Shown: positions 8,680 to 18,066, numbered from the stretch's first letter. The stretch is 64,000 bases of DNA from an uncultured Tenacibaculum sp. (GCF_947498805.1 NZ_CANMLT010000001.1:248001-312000); one strand, 5' to 3'. A program made the numbers and translations. Notes: generated from the letters alone by a model not told the origin.

Positions 8680-9246
8680 ATGAAGTATAGCCTTGCTCAA
8701 ATGAATTCCTTAGACATTTATCTATCAAGTTTAAGTAATGAGAAATACGACAAAATCAAGCACAACATTGGTGTTCGAGACTTAAATCCATTGTTATTGT
8801 TAAGCTGGGATATCTTTATGGATGATTACCACAAAAGAGTTGTTGAAGCTAGAAAGAGAGTAGAGTTAGAAAAAGTACTTTCTCTTGCAAAACAGTTCAA
8901 TTGGCAAAATGATATTGAGCGTGCCTTTATAGAAAATGATTATGAAGCGTTGATTGTTACTGATAAAGATCAAAACATCATTTGGGTTAATGATGGTTTT
9001 AGTGCAATGACCGGTTATTCTAAATCATTTGCTCTAAACAAAACACCGAGATTCTTACAAGGCAAAAAAACTTCGATGAAAACAAAAGAAAAAATTAAGT
9101 CCAAAATTGCACTTAACCAACCGTTTAAAGACATTATAATAAACCATCGAAAAGACAACTCAACCTATAAATGTGAAGTAAAGATTATACCTCTTTATAA
9201 CAATGAAACAACACATTTTATAGCCTTTGAAAAACAAATTATTTAA
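8680..9246 (+). CDS. PAS domain protein (LOV-like motif without the cysteine)
   Basis: 188 residues. The N-terminal 75 residues are helical; a PAS domain covers about 85-188 (DYEALIVTDKDQNIIWVNDGFSAMTGYS). The position of the LOV flavin-binding motif GxNCRFLQG reads KTPRFLQG, so the photoactive cysteine is replaced by proline. There is no output domain. It probably senses through a non-LOV ligand or by protein contact. The stop overlaps the start of the thioesterase by one base, so the two are translationally coupled. Confidence 0.8.
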   Translation: MKYSLAQMNSLDIYLSSLSNEKYDKIKHNIGVRDLNPLLLLSWDIFMDDYHKRVVEARKRVELEKVLSLAKQFNWQNDIERAFIENDYEALIVTDKDQNIIWVNDGFSAMTGYSKSFALNKTPRFLQGKKTSMKTKEKIKSKIALNQPFKDIIINHRKDNSTYKCEVKIIPLYNNETTHFIAFEKQII

Positions 9247-9629
9247 TGAACATAGAACAAAAAATAGAAAAGTCTAGAACGACAATTTTTAAAGCGGTTT
9301 TTCCTAATACTACAAATCATTATGACACGCTTTTTGGTGGGACAGCAATGCAATTAATGGACGAAACTGCTTTCATTACTGCAACAAGATTTAGTAGACA
9401 ACAAATGGTAACAGTTAGTAGTGATAAAATAGACTTTAAAAAGCCTATTCCTGCTGGAACTATTGTGGAACTTGATGGATGCGTGACACATGTAGGAAAT
9501 ACAAGTTTGAAGGTAAAAGTAGATATTTTTGTAGAAGAAATGTACACTGACTTTAGAGAAAAAGCAGTATCTGGTGAATTTACATTTGTTGCCATCGATG
9601 AAAATAAAAAACCAGTAAAAATAATATAG
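9246..9629 (+). CDS. Acyl-CoA thioesterase, hotdog fold (YciA/BFIT type)
   Basis: 127 residues forming one hotdog domain. The family motif FGGTAMQLMDETAFITATRF carries the catalytic acid (MDE); VTVSSDKIDFKKPIPAGTIVEL is the following strand pair. These enzymes hydrolyse acyl-CoA to free acid and CoA in the cytoplasm. It overlaps the upstream PAS gene by one base and is followed by a strong terminator. Confidence 0.9.
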   Translation: MNIEQKIEKSRTTIFKAVFPNTTNHYDTLFGGTAMQLMDETAFITATRFSRQQMVTVSSDKIDFKKPIPAGTIVELDGCVTHVGNTSLKVKVDIFVEEMYTDFREKAVSGEFTFVAIDENKKPVKII

Positions 9630-9700
9630 TGGTTATAAGCATTTATTTGATTTAACTAGAGTCTAAGCTGTCAAATCAAATTCTAAAATGAAGAGCCAAA

Positions 9701-9747
9701 ATTATAAAAGAGAAGGAGTGTTTTTAGCACTCCTTCTCTTTTATAAT
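9701..9747. terminator. Strong bidirectional terminator hairpin
   Basis: A perfect 20-bp inverted repeat (9701-9720 and 9728-9747) surrounds a 7-base loop (TTTTTAG). The core is AGAAGGAGTG/CACTCCTTCT flanked by A and T runs. It closes the PAS/thioesterase operon. Confidence 0.9.
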
Positions 9748-9907
9748 GGGGTACCACTAAATTCTGGATTCGTAAGATTCTATTTTGAAAATTTCGTGTT
9801 GACTGTATAAATTAAGATTTCTTTTAGAATCATTTCATATGATAAATAGTAATTTTAGTGACAGTATACCAAATGGTTGCCTATTAAATATATAGTTATA
9901 GAAAAAC

Positions 9908-11032
9908 ATGAAATCTCTACAAATTTTAATTCTTGTCTGTTTTATAAATATAGCAGCAAGAGCCCAAGAAAGTATTCCTATTACAATTGGAATAAATCAT
10001 ACGATACAATCAATAGCTTTAAATGAAGATAGAACGATTCAGATTTATACGCCTGATGGATACAAAGATTCCAAAAAGGACTATCCTGTATTGTACATTT
10101 TAAATGGTCAGTGGTATTTTCATAGCGGAGTGTCTATTCAAAAATCTTTACGTACGCCCGGAGTTATTCCAGAAATGATTGTTGTAGGAATTAATGATAG
10201 CAAACAATCACGATGGTCTTTATTTGGAGAGAAGAAAGATGCATTTACTAGTTTTTTAGTAGATGAGGTTATAAACTATATAGATACGAATTATAGAACT
10301 ACAAAAGAGCGTGTCATTTTTGGTTGGGAAGCAGCAGCCTATTATATCAGTGAATTAATTTTAAAAAGAAGTGAGCTATTTGATGGTGCAATTATAACTG
10401 ATGGAGGATATGCTTCGGAAGATTTAGTCAAGAATTTCAAATCGAACAAAGATGTTTATTTGTTTATGGCTAATTCTAAAAAAGACATTTACTATATCAA
10501 TTCAACAGAAGCATTTCATAAGATCTTAAAGAGTAGCAGCCCGAAGAATTTAAAATGGAAATACACTTTGTTTAATGACGAAGTACATGAATCATTGGCA
10601 CACCTTGCTATGTTTAAAGGGTTAAAATATTATTATCACAATTATGATTCTCTTGTTTTTGAAAGTATTCAGCATTATATAGACGCTGGAGGAATGGACT
10701 ATCTAAGCACTTTTTTTAAAGAGCGTGCTAAAAGATTTGGAGGGACTGGAAAAATAGATGATAGCACAAAAAATGCCTTGATATGGCTTGCTTGGAGGAG
10801 AGATAACTTTGAATATTTTAGTCTTTTTATGAAGGAGTTTAAAGACGTATTGAAAACAAAAAGATATGATTCTGCATATTGGCAAAATCGATTTGGACAG
10901 TTTTATTTAAAGCATAAAGATTATAAAAATGCTAGTACTTATTTTAATAACGGACTTAAAAAATATCCGAATTCTAACTTTGAAAAAGAAATGAAAAAAG
11001 GGTTAAGCATAGCAAAACAAAAGAAGGGTTAA
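9908..11032 (+). CDS. Secreted esterase-like protein lacking the nucleophile, with TPR tail
   Basis: 374 residues with a signal peptide (cleavage near ARAQ, residue 20). Residues about 25-270 match the putative esterase (esterase D/enterochelin esterase-like) alpha/beta-hydrolase family: RTIQIYTPDGY, YPVLYILNGQ, and a His in NDEVHESL. The nucleophile elbow, normally GxSxGG, reads GWEAAA, with Glu in place of Ser, so ordinary esterase activity is unlikely. Residues about 320-370 form a TPR-like helix pair. It may be a binding protein or an enzyme with altered chemistry. Confidence 0.78.
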   Translation: MKSLQILILVCFINIAARAQESIPITIGINHTIQSIALNEDRTIQIYTPDGYKDSKKDYPVLYILNGQWYFHSGVSIQKSLRTPGVIPEMIVVGINDSKQSRWSLFGEKKDAFTSFLVDEVINYIDTNYRTTKERVIFGWEAAAYYISELILKRSELFDGAIITDGGYASEDLVKNFKSNKDVYLFMANSKKDIYYINSTEAFHKILKSSSPKNLKWKYTLFNDEVHESLAHLAMFKGLKYYYHNYDSLVFESIQHYIDAGGMDYLSTFFKERAKRFGGTGKIDDSTKNALIWLAWRRDNFEYFSLFMKEFKDVLKTKRYDSAYWQNRFGQFYLKHKDYKNASTYFNNGLKKYPNSNFEKEMKKGLSIAKQKKG

Positions 11033-11090
11033 ATTCCATTGATCTTTAATCTCAGAGGATATTGAAAAGCATAACACCATAGATACAAAA

Positions 11091-11116
11091 AAGTGGAGAT
11101 GATTACATCTCCACTT
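11091..11116 (-). terminator. Rho-independent terminator
   Basis: Perfect 11-bp arms AAGTGGAGATG (11091-11101) and CATCTCCACTT (11106-11116) with a 4-base loop. On the minus strand it is followed by a T run, so it ends the PKD lipoprotein gene. It may also stop readthrough from the plus-strand gene. Confidence 0.85.
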
Positions 11117-11136
11117 CAATTATAAAAACTCTTTTA

Positions 11137-12066
11137 TTACTTTGTTTTGTATATGTTAATGTTGTCGATAGCAGTTTGAGCTCCTTTTTGCACTATAACT
11201 AGTTTGTATTTTCCTTTAAGAACTTTAGCGTTAAACTTACCTTTAAATCGCGTCCAGCCTTTGCTATCAATTTTAGGATCTAACCTAGCTATTGGAGTAG
11301 TGTTAAAAACCTTGTCGGCAGGGAAAATAAACACATTTAAGTCATATGCACCCCATTTAGAAAAGTCTCCAGGCATATAGTAATCGAATTGAATTTCTAT
11401 TTCTTCTTTGTTATGATCTTCTGAAAAAGTAATTTCTTTCTCAAAACTAGAAGTAAATATACCACCACAGCTTCCCATATTAGTAGCTAAGAAAAAAGTA
11501 TCATTTCCTTTATAAGAATACCCTTTCCAATCTAAAAAGTCTTCTTTTTTTCCTCTAAAAGATCTACCGCAATGATTTGTTGATTCACTAACATTCACTA
11601 AAGCTTTACCTATTGGGAAATCTCCTCTAATACTGGTTTTAAAATCCTCATTAGAAGTATCAAAGTCAATTTTATGAAGTATTCTGCTATCATCAACTTT
11701 AAAACTTACTGTTTTTTCAGATGTAAGATTATCATCATCAGTTACAGTTATTTTAAATTGGTAGTCTCCTTTTTCTAAATTAGAGATAGAAATTGAAGCT
11801 TCATCATTTTTAAAGTCCGCAGTACCTCCTTTTACTTTTGTCCATAGAATCTTTTTTATCTTTCCATCGCTATCGCTTAATGTGGCGCTAATATCAACGG
11901 AATTGTTAGGTAAATATACAGTTTCAACAACTTTAATAGAAATATTCGGTGGTTGTTGAATGTTATTGAGTTCATCTTTAGAGCACGATATAAAAGCTAA
12001 AATGCATACAGCTGTTAACATTAGGTTGAAGGCTGTTTTGGTTATAGAAGTTCCAGTAATTTTCAT
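11137..12066 (-). CDS. PKD-domain lipoprotein with a C-terminal beta-sandwich
   Basis: 309 residues. The lipobox (LAFISC, about residue 28) predicts an outer- or inner-membrane lipoprotein. Residues about 40-125 form a PKD-like domain (VDISATLSDSDGKIKKILWTKVKGG...FKITVTDDDNLTSEKTVSFKV). The C-terminal half looks like a carbohydrate-binding jelly-roll with two cysteine-containing loops. It is divergent from the ECF sigma operon and shares a nearly identical upstream element with it, so it is probably part of the same regulon and may capture the substrate for the TonB receptor. Confidence 0.75.
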   Translation of the reverse strand: MKITGTSITKTAFNLMLTAVCILAFISCSKDELNNIQQPPNISIKVVETVYLPNNSVDISATLSDSDGKIKKILWTKVKGGTADFKNDEASISISNLEKGDYQFKITVTDDDNLTSEKTVSFKVDDSRILHKIDFDTSNEDFKTSIRGDFPIGKALVNVSESTNHCGRSFRGKKEDFLDWKGYSYKGNDTFFLATNMGSCGGIFTSSFEKEITFSEDHNKEEIEIQFDYYMPGDFSKWGAYDLNVFIFPADKVFNTTPIARLDPKIDSKGWTRFKGKFNAKVLKGKYKLVIVQKGAQTAIDNINIYKTK

Positions 12067-12114
12067 GATTGTTAAATATTTTTAATTTTCTAGACATTAA
12101 ACTCCCCAAGGTTG

Positions 12115-12160
12115 GAATACCCTATGCTTTTTTTGTTTCTATTATTTTCGTAGGGTATTC
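12115..12160. promoter_or_regulatory. Divergent twin promoter element (ECF regulon)
   Basis: TAGGGTATTC occurs at 12151-12160 on the plus strand and at 12115-12124 on the minus strand, facing outward. Homology extends downstream of each copy (C/T-AA-C/T-CTT then GG and GTT). They lie 42 and 48 bp before the two start codons. The most likely meaning is an ECF-sigma-dependent promoter in each direction. Confidence 0.6.
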
Positions 12161-12202
12161 TAATCTTTAGGCGTTATATCTATTGTAAAACTTTAAAAAG
12201 TA

Positions 12203-12712
12203 ATGGAAGTATCTAAATCAGTTTGTAATTCTGAAGTTTTTGAAAAGCTATATGATAAGTATGTTGACGATGTTTATGGCTTTATGTATTATAAGTGTGG
12301 AGATAAGGACTTAGCTCAAGATTTCGTTCAAGAATCTTTCGTAAGAATGTGGGAAAATTGCAAAAAGATAATTTATAATAAAGCCAAGTCCTATCTTTTC
12401 ATGGTTTCAAACAATTTGTTTTTAAGCGACTACCGACACAAAAAAGTGGTTTTAGAACATGAAAAAATTCCGCAGAAAGAATTTTCAAATGAAACTCCAG
12501 AATATATTATGGAAGAACAAGAGTTTTTAAAGAAATTGGAATCGGTTATTGCTAATCTTGGAGAAAAGGAAAGAGTTGTTTTTCTTATGAATAGAATTGA
12601 TAAAAAAAAATACAGGGAGATTGCTGAAGAATTAGGGGTTTCTGTAAAAACAGTAGAAAAACGAATGACAGCAGCTTTAAAAAATATACGAACACATATT
12701 AAAGGAATCTAA
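12203..12712 (+). CDS. ECF RNA polymerase sigma factor (FecI type)
   Basis: 169 residues with sigma region 2 (FEKLYDKYVDDVYGFMYYKCGDKDLAQDFVQESFVRMWEN) and region 4 (LGEKERVVFLMNRIDKKKYREIAEELGVSVKTVEKRM). It starts a three-gene set with a FecR anti-sigma factor 4 bp downstream and a TonB receptor. Such sets pass a signal from the outer membrane receptor through FecR to the sigma factor, which then transcribes the transport genes. Confidence 0.92.
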   Translation: MEVSKSVCNSEVFEKLYDKYVDDVYGFMYYKCGDKDLAQDFVQESFVRMWENCKKIIYNKAKSYLFMVSNNLFLSDYRHKKVVLEHEKIPQKEFSNETPEYIMEEQEFLKKLESVIANLGEKERVVFLMNRIDKKKYREIAEELGVSVKTVEKRMTAALKNIRTHIKGI

Positions 12713-12716
12713 AGTT

Positions 12717-13646
12717 ATGGATGTAGAAAAATCAGAAGTATTACTTGCCAAGTGGGTTTCGGGAGAAATGTCAGAGAAAGAATTAAGTGCTTTTAAGAAA
12801 ACAGAAGATTATGAATTGTTTTCAAGAATCGTAAAAGAATCAAGTTTGTTTAAAAGACCTTCTGTTAACAAAGAAGAGGTGTATTCGAACATTTTGCAGA
12901 TACAGGAAAAAAGAAGGAAAAAGACTAAAAAAGGAAAGGTTTTTAGCATGAGTTCAATAAATTTAAAATCGGTAATTGCAATTGCGGCTTCTATAGCGGT
13001 TTTTCTAGTAGGGTTTTACTTTTATAGTGCTACTATTCAGCAAGAAGCTGATTTTGGAGAGCAATTGGCAATAAAGTTACCTGACAATTCGGAAGTTATT
13101 TTAAACTCAAAATCGAGTGTGTCTTACAACAAAAGGACTTGGTCAAAAGAAAGAGTTTTAAGATTAGAAGGAGAAGCTTATTTTAAAGTAACTAAAGGAA
13201 GCACGTTTAAAGTAGAGACTGATGAGGGAAGTATAAGTGTTTTAGGAACTCAATTTTCAGTTTTAGAGTCAGAGAATTTTTTAGAAGTAAAATGTTTTGA
13301 AGGAAAAGTAAAAGTGGAGAGAAATGGTCATGTTGTTATTCTTACCGAAGGGAAAACTTTTTCACAATATAAAAATGCAAAACCATTAGGAGTTGTAATA
13401 GAAAAAAGTGAACCTGATTGGTTAAAAGGTGAAAGTAGTTTTCAAAATACTCCTTTAAAAGTGGTCTTAAAATCACTTGAAAAGCAATATCAAGTAAAGA
13501 TTGAAAGCAATAAAATAGAAGAGAATAAGATTTATACAGGTAGTTTTGTTCATTCAGATATTGAGTTAGCTCTAGAGGCTGTTTTACTTCCTATGAATAT
13601 AGATTATGAACTTTCAAAGGATAAGGAATACGTTAAAATTAAATAA
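12717..13646 (+). CDS. FecR family anti-sigma factor
   Basis: 309 residues. The cytoplasmic N-terminus (1-80) should bind the sigma factor; one membrane helix lies near 84-103 (VIAIAASIAVFLVGFYFY). The periplasmic FecR domain (about 110-205: LPDNSEVILNSKSSVSYNKRTW, GEAYFKV, GTQFSV) and a C-terminal DUF4974 domain (about 235-309) follow. The DUF4974 domain contacts the STN domain of the receptor in this family. Confidence 0.93.
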   Translation: MDVEKSEVLLAKWVSGEMSEKELSAFKKTEDYELFSRIVKESSLFKRPSVNKEEVYSNILQIQEKRRKKTKKGKVFSMSSINLKSVIAIAASIAVFLVGFYFYSATIQQEADFGEQLAIKLPDNSEVILNSKSSVSYNKRTWSKERVLRLEGEAYFKVTKGSTFKVETDEGSISVLGTQFSVLESENFLEVKCFEGKVKVERNGHVVILTEGKTFSQYKNAKPLGVVIEKSEPDWLKGESSFQNTPLKVVLKSLEKQYQVKIESNKIEENKIYTGSFVHSDIELALEAVLLPMNIDYELSKDKEYVKIK

Positions 13647-13650
13647 TAAT

Positions 13651-16200
13651 TTGAAGTCATACTGTTTTATATTCATACTGTTTTGCTTTACCAAAATCTT
13701 TGCTCAAGACAGTAAAAATAATCTTAGACCTCTAAAGCAAGTATTAACTACTGTTGAACAAGAGTTCGATGTGAAGTTTGCATACTCTAATGAGCTAATT
13801 GAGTTTAAGATGTTAGATGTGAGTATTTCTAATAAAAGTTTGGCACAGGTTATCTTAGAAATAAAAAGAAAGATTAAACTAGAAATTAGAGAAATTAGTG
13901 ATAAAAGATATGCAGTTGTATTGCCTCCTAAGACCATTGATATCTGCGGTGAATTGTATTTGAATAGTAATGAAGAAGAAAAACTGTATGGAGCTACCGT
14001 AAAAATTTTAAATAGCGATAGAGGTAGTATTTCAAATTTAGAAGGAACCTTTTCATTAAAGAAAGTTCCTGTGAATACCTTTTTAGAAATTAGCTATATT
14101 GGTTTTGAAACGGTATTAATTAGTGTTAGAGACTTTCTTTTTCAAGATTGCCTATCCATTCCTGTCAAAGAAGAAATAGCTCTTTTAAGAGAAATTGTGA
14201 TTACCAATTATCTAACAAATTCTATATCTAAAACAAAAGATGGAGCCATTGTTTTTAGACCTAGAAATCAAAACGTTTTACCCGGTCTTACAGAACCAGA
14301 TATTTTGCAAAGTGCACAACAATTGCCAGGTGTTTTGAGTACAGATGAAACGGCTTCAGGTTTACATATTCGAGGAGGAACCCCTGATCAAAATTTAATT
14401 TTGTTCGATGGGGTTAAATTGTTTAATACAGGACATTTTTTTGGAACAATATCAGCCTTAAATCCCTATATAATAGATAAGGCAACAGTGTATCGAAATG
14501 TATCCAATAGTAAATATGGTAATCATATAGCAGGAATAGTCGATGTTGAAACATCTTCAGAAATTCCAAAAAAAGTAGCAGTTTCGGCAGGATTCAATTT
14601 TACCCATGTAGACGGGAATATAAAAGTACCTCTAAGTAGTAAAATGAGTGCATTGTTTTCTGTAAGAAGGTCTATTTCAGATATTGTAGAAACACCAACA
14701 TTTAATAAACTGGCAAATAAAGCTTTCCAGCATACAGCTGTTTCTAATGATTTAGTTGAAGGGAAAGATTACAGCGTTAGAACAAAAAACATTTTTAAGT
14801 TTATAGATTATAACACTAAAGTAAACTATAAAATCTCTGATAAAGATTTAGTTACATTTAGTCAAATTGCAATTAAAAATAAGTTTGATTATAATTTTTT
14901 AAACTTAGATTTAGAGGAAGAAAGAAATGATAATTTAAGCTTAGAAAATTATGGATACAATGTTTCTTGGGATAAAAAAATCACTCATAAGTTTACGCAA
15001 AGTGTAGATGTAAGCTATTCAAAATATGAGTTGTTGTATGATAACTATAAGAACTCAACCAATACGAAATATGCGTCAATCAAAAAGAAAAATAAGGTTG
15101 ACAATTTTGACTTCAAGCTAGATCATACCTACAGATTTAAAGACCATCAAAGTATAAAATATGGGTATCAGTATGCGTTTCAAAATATAGCATACTCGCT
15201 CAATAGAGAAAACTTACCTGTTTTTTTAGGAAATAAAGTAACAGATGGTAGTAATAGAAATACTACACATACTTTGTTTGGAGAGTATCTTTATAGTCAA
15301 AAAGATAAGTATACGATTAGTATTGGTTTAAGAGGGAATTACTTTTCCTTACTTAATTTATATACGATAGAACCAAGGATTTTTCTTCAAATGAAAGTCA
15401 TTCCAAAATTATGGCTAAATGCTTCGTTTGAAAAAAAGCAGCAAAACACAAGTAAGATATTAGAGTTTGATACAATAGATTTTGGACTAGAGAATCAATT
15501 ATGGGCTTTATCAGATGGAGATCAAATTCCGTTGTTAGAAAGCGATCAAGTTACTTTTGGAGTTCAATACCAGAAAAACAATTGGATAGTAGATGTAGAT
15601 CTGTATAAAAGAAATATTGATGGCTTAACAACGCTTACAACCGGTTTTGAAAGTTTTATTCAAGAAATATATGTTGGTAAAGCAACGACTTTAGGATTAG
15701 ATGTATTGATTAAGAAAAACTGGAAGAATTATCATACATGGTTGAGCTACACCACAGGAACTTCTAAATTTCGTTTTGATAATTTTAATGATGATAAAGA
15801 ATTTAATGGAAACTTTGACGTTTCCCATTCTTTTTATTGGTCAAACAATTTTACTTTCAAAAAAATCACCTTATCTACTGGTTTTACCTATAGAGTAGGG
15901 ATTCCTTTTTCATCTACATCGGGACAAAATCCAAATTTTGGAATTGTAAGAAACGGGATAAACGATAGCCGTTTGCCCAATTACCATCGATTTGATGTTT
16001 CTGCAACCTATGATTTTAATTTAGGCAAGAATATCAAAGCTAAGATCGGATTGTCTCTTTTAAATGTTTTTGACAGACAAAATATTTTACGAAGAGAATA
16101 TGAGAATAAGAGAACAACAGATAATAGAATTGTACTCACAAAAAACGATACTAAATCACAAGGTTTTACTCCCAACTTCTTTTTTAGAATCTCTTTTTAA
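13651..16200 (+). CDS. TonB-dependent receptor with STN signalling domain
   Basis: 849 residues if translated from TTG 13651, which follows the FecR stop by 4 bp and begins a clean signal peptide (KSYCFIFILFCFTKIFAQ). An ATG at 13606 lies inside FecR and would put 15 charged residues in front. The order is STN domain (about 30-100), carboxypeptidase-regulatory-like domain (about 105-180), plug with LQSAQQLPGVLSTD and LHIRGGTPDQNLILFDGV, and a beta-barrel ending in aromatic FFFRISF. No SusD-like partner is present. It probably imports an iron chelate or small nutrient and signals through FecR; the substrate is unknown. Confidence 0.9.
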   Translation: MKSYCFIFILFCFTKIFAQDSKNNLRPLKQVLTTVEQEFDVKFAYSNELIEFKMLDVSISNKSLAQVILEIKRKIKLEIREISDKRYAVVLPPKTIDICGELYLNSNEEEKLYGATVKILNSDRGSISNLEGTFSLKKVPVNTFLEISYIGFETVLISVRDFLFQDCLSIPVKEEIALLREIVITNYLTNSISKTKDGAIVFRPRNQNVLPGLTEPDILQSAQQLPGVLSTDETASGLHIRGGTPDQNLILFDGVKLFNTGHFFGTISALNPYIIDKATVYRNVSNSKYGNHIAGIVDVETSSEIPKKVAVSAGFNFTHVDGNIKVPLSSKMSALFSVRRSISDIVETPTFNKLANKAFQHTAVSNDLVEGKDYSVRTKNIFKFIDYNTKVNYKISDKDLVTFSQIAIKNKFDYNFLNLDLEEERNDNLSLENYGYNVSWDKKITHKFTQSVDVSYSKYELLYDNYKNSTNTKYASIKKKNKVDNFDFKLDHTYRFKDHQSIKYGYQYAFQNIAYSLNRENLPVFLGNKVTDGSNRNTTHTLFGEYLYSQKDKYTISIGLRGNYFSLLNLYTIEPRIFLQMKVIPKLWLNASFEKKQQNTSKILEFDTIDFGLENQLWALSDGDQIPLLESDQVTFGVQYQKNNWIVDVDLYKRNIDGLTTLTTGFESFIQEIYVGKATTLGLDVLIKKNWKNYHTWLSYTTGTSKFRFDNFNDDKEFNGNFDVSHSFYWSNNFTFKKITLSTGFTYRVGIPFSSTSGQNPNFGIVRNGINDSRLPNYHRFDVSATYDFNLGKNIKAKIGLSLLNVFDRQNILRREYENKRTTDNRIVLTKNDTKSQGFTPNFFFRISF

Positions 16201-16327
16201 TACAATCTGAATTTCGAACTTTTCAGTCTTTTAAGAAGTAATTAAAGAAACAAAAATTAGTTAAACGTTTTTTATTCTCTAGCCTAAATATGTTGTGTGT
16301 TAAAGCCAACGGTATCGGTTATGCGTA

Positions 16328-17308
16328 TTATTTTTTTATTTGATTTTTAATCCAATCCATAAGCTCATCTTTGTTTATTGCATCCCAAGTTAATTGAGAA
16401 GTCTTTTGTGATGAAGGATTATCTTGGGCTTGTAACACAATTAATTCGGTATTTTCATTTCCTGTTAATTTCAATTCAGCTAAAAAGCCAACGATATCTG
16501 TTGAATTATTTTCATATAAGGTTCTTAATTGTTTTGTTAACTTATATTTTATTGCGGGTTCTATATATGCTCGAATACTATAATCTTTGTAAATCTTAAT
16601 ATTTTCGTTCTTTTCATCAAGGTAACTGTATGAAGAGAAGTTGTGATAATTTTCTGGACTAGTTTTTGGTGTTCCACCCAAGTATGTTTCTAATAGATAG
16701 TTTATGAATTTTGGTTCCCAAAGGTCAATTCTGTTAATTTTAATATCACGCTTATGTTGATACCATTTTCTAGTAAAATCCATTGTGAAATTACAAATAA
16801 CAATACCTTCTATTTTAAGTTGAAATTTGAAGTCATTCTCTTTTGTGAATTTAATATATCTCATTGCTCTATGTCCAACTAAACTTGCACCCAAAAAGAA
16901 AATGTTCTTATTTGGTAAATCATATTTATCAAATACTGCTTGAATATGTTCATGTGCAGAATTCATAGATGATTTAGAGAAAAAAAAATCGAGCGGAATT
17001 TCGGTTGAAATCGACAATACCGCAAAGTTATTTTCCGATGCCTGAGTATATATTTGTTTGGCACTTCTATTCTTTTGATCATACTTTGAGTCTTCTAAGA
17101 AGATAAGTACACCATTAATCTCCTGGTTTTTGGGAAGCATTAAAGTATAACCCTTTTGTATAAAAGGAAAGAAATCTTTTTCTCCAGTTCCAATTTTAAA
17201 ACTATCCTTTTTTACTGGTTGATAATCTTCAATTATTTTTTGTGAAAAAGATTCTATACTGAAAATGATAAAGAAGAGTAAAAAGAATAATTTAAAAAGT
17301 GATTTCAT
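16328..17308 (-). CDS. Secreted alpha/beta-hydrolase-like protein
   Basis: 326 residues with a signal peptide (cleavage near SFSQ, residue 22). A nucleophile elbow GASLVG is visible (NIFFLGASLVGHRAMRY), preceded by strands typical of an alpha/beta-hydrolase (GVLIFLEDS, FAVLSISTEIP). The His and acid of the triad are not clear. It resembles the uncharacterised secreted hydrolases common in flavobacteria. It is a single-gene unit convergent with the TonB receptor. Confidence 0.65.
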   Translation of the reverse strand: MKSLFKLFFLLFFIIFSIESFSQKIIEDYQPVKKDSFKIGTGEKDFFPFIQKGYTLMLPKNQEINGVLIFLEDSKYDQKNRSAKQIYTQASENNFAVLSISTEIPLDFFFSKSSMNSAHEHIQAVFDKYDLPNKNIFFLGASLVGHRAMRYIKFTKENDFKFQLKIEGIVICNFTMDFTRKWYQHKRDIKINRIDLWEPKFINYLLETYLGGTPKTSPENYHNFSSYSYLDEKNENIKIYKDYSIRAYIEPAIKYKLTKQLRTLYENNSTDIVGFLAELKLTGNENTELIVLQAQDNPSSQKTSQLTWDAINKDELMDWIKNQIKK

Positions 17309-17664
17309 TATCGATTGTTAATTTGTTGTCTAAATACCAAAATAACAACTTATCCTGAGTAAATAAAGAATAAGAGGGAGTTTAACTCTTTATTGTTTTT
17401 TCTATAATTTATTCAGAACGTTCATTATTAATATTCCTTTTTTGATTTAAATAAAAGAAACAATTACTAAATACAAACTATTAAATATGAGTTAGAATAC
17501 TTATTTATTCCATATAGTAAATAGAGGTGAGGACTGAATAACATAGTTTTCTCTGTTGAAAAACCAGTTATTCTGTTATAAAGAACTAATACTAAAGTTT
17601 AGCCAATGTGCAACGCAACTATTTATGAAATTTTACATCTAACTAAAAACTAATTTAAAGAACT
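17309..17664. other. Intergenic region between divergent genes
   Basis: AT-rich. An imperfect hairpin formed by AATAAAGA (17362-17369) and TCTTTATT (17387-17394) lies in the middle. No gene is visible. The promoters of the two flanking genes must lie here, but I cannot place them with confidence. Confidence 0.4.
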
Positions 17665-18066
17665 ATGAAAAATCAATTTTTATTACTGATGTTTATAACA
17701 TTACTATATGCTTGTAGTGATAATAATGCAATAGCGTCTAAAAGTACTGTTTATGGAAAATGGAAATTAATTGAAATATTGGCAGATCCAGGAGATGGAA
17801 GTGGAGTTTTTCAACAGGTTATGAGTGATAAAACACTAGAATTTAAAGAAAATGGAATAGTTATAACTAACACTTCTCTTTGTAACCCTTATTCTGAAGA
17901 AGTAATAGGTTCTGGAAGCTATGATTTCACTGAAAAAGTAATTCGTACTGGTTGTGAAAATTCAAATATTAGTAAAATTTACTTCGAGTTTGAGAATGAG
18001 TATCTCATCTTAAATTTTATTTCAAATGAAGGGTATTCTCAAAAATTTGAAAAACAAATAGAATAG
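17665..18066 (+). CDS. Lipocalin-like lipoprotein
   Basis: 133 residues with a lipobox (TLLYAC, Cys 17). The mature domain (GKWKLIEILADPGDGSGVFQQV...LEFKENG...SGSYDF) resembles the small lipocalin-like lipoproteins widespread in Flavobacteriaceae. One cysteine pair (SLCNP and TGCEN) may be disulfide-bonded. Function unknown. It is a single-gene unit. Confidence 0.75.
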   Translation: MKNQFLLLMFITLLYACSDNNAIASKSTVYGKWKLIEILADPGDGSGVFQQVMSDKTLEFKENGIVITNTSLCNPYSEEVIGSGSYDFTEKVIRTGCENSNISKIYFEFENEYLILNFISNEGYSQKFEKQIE

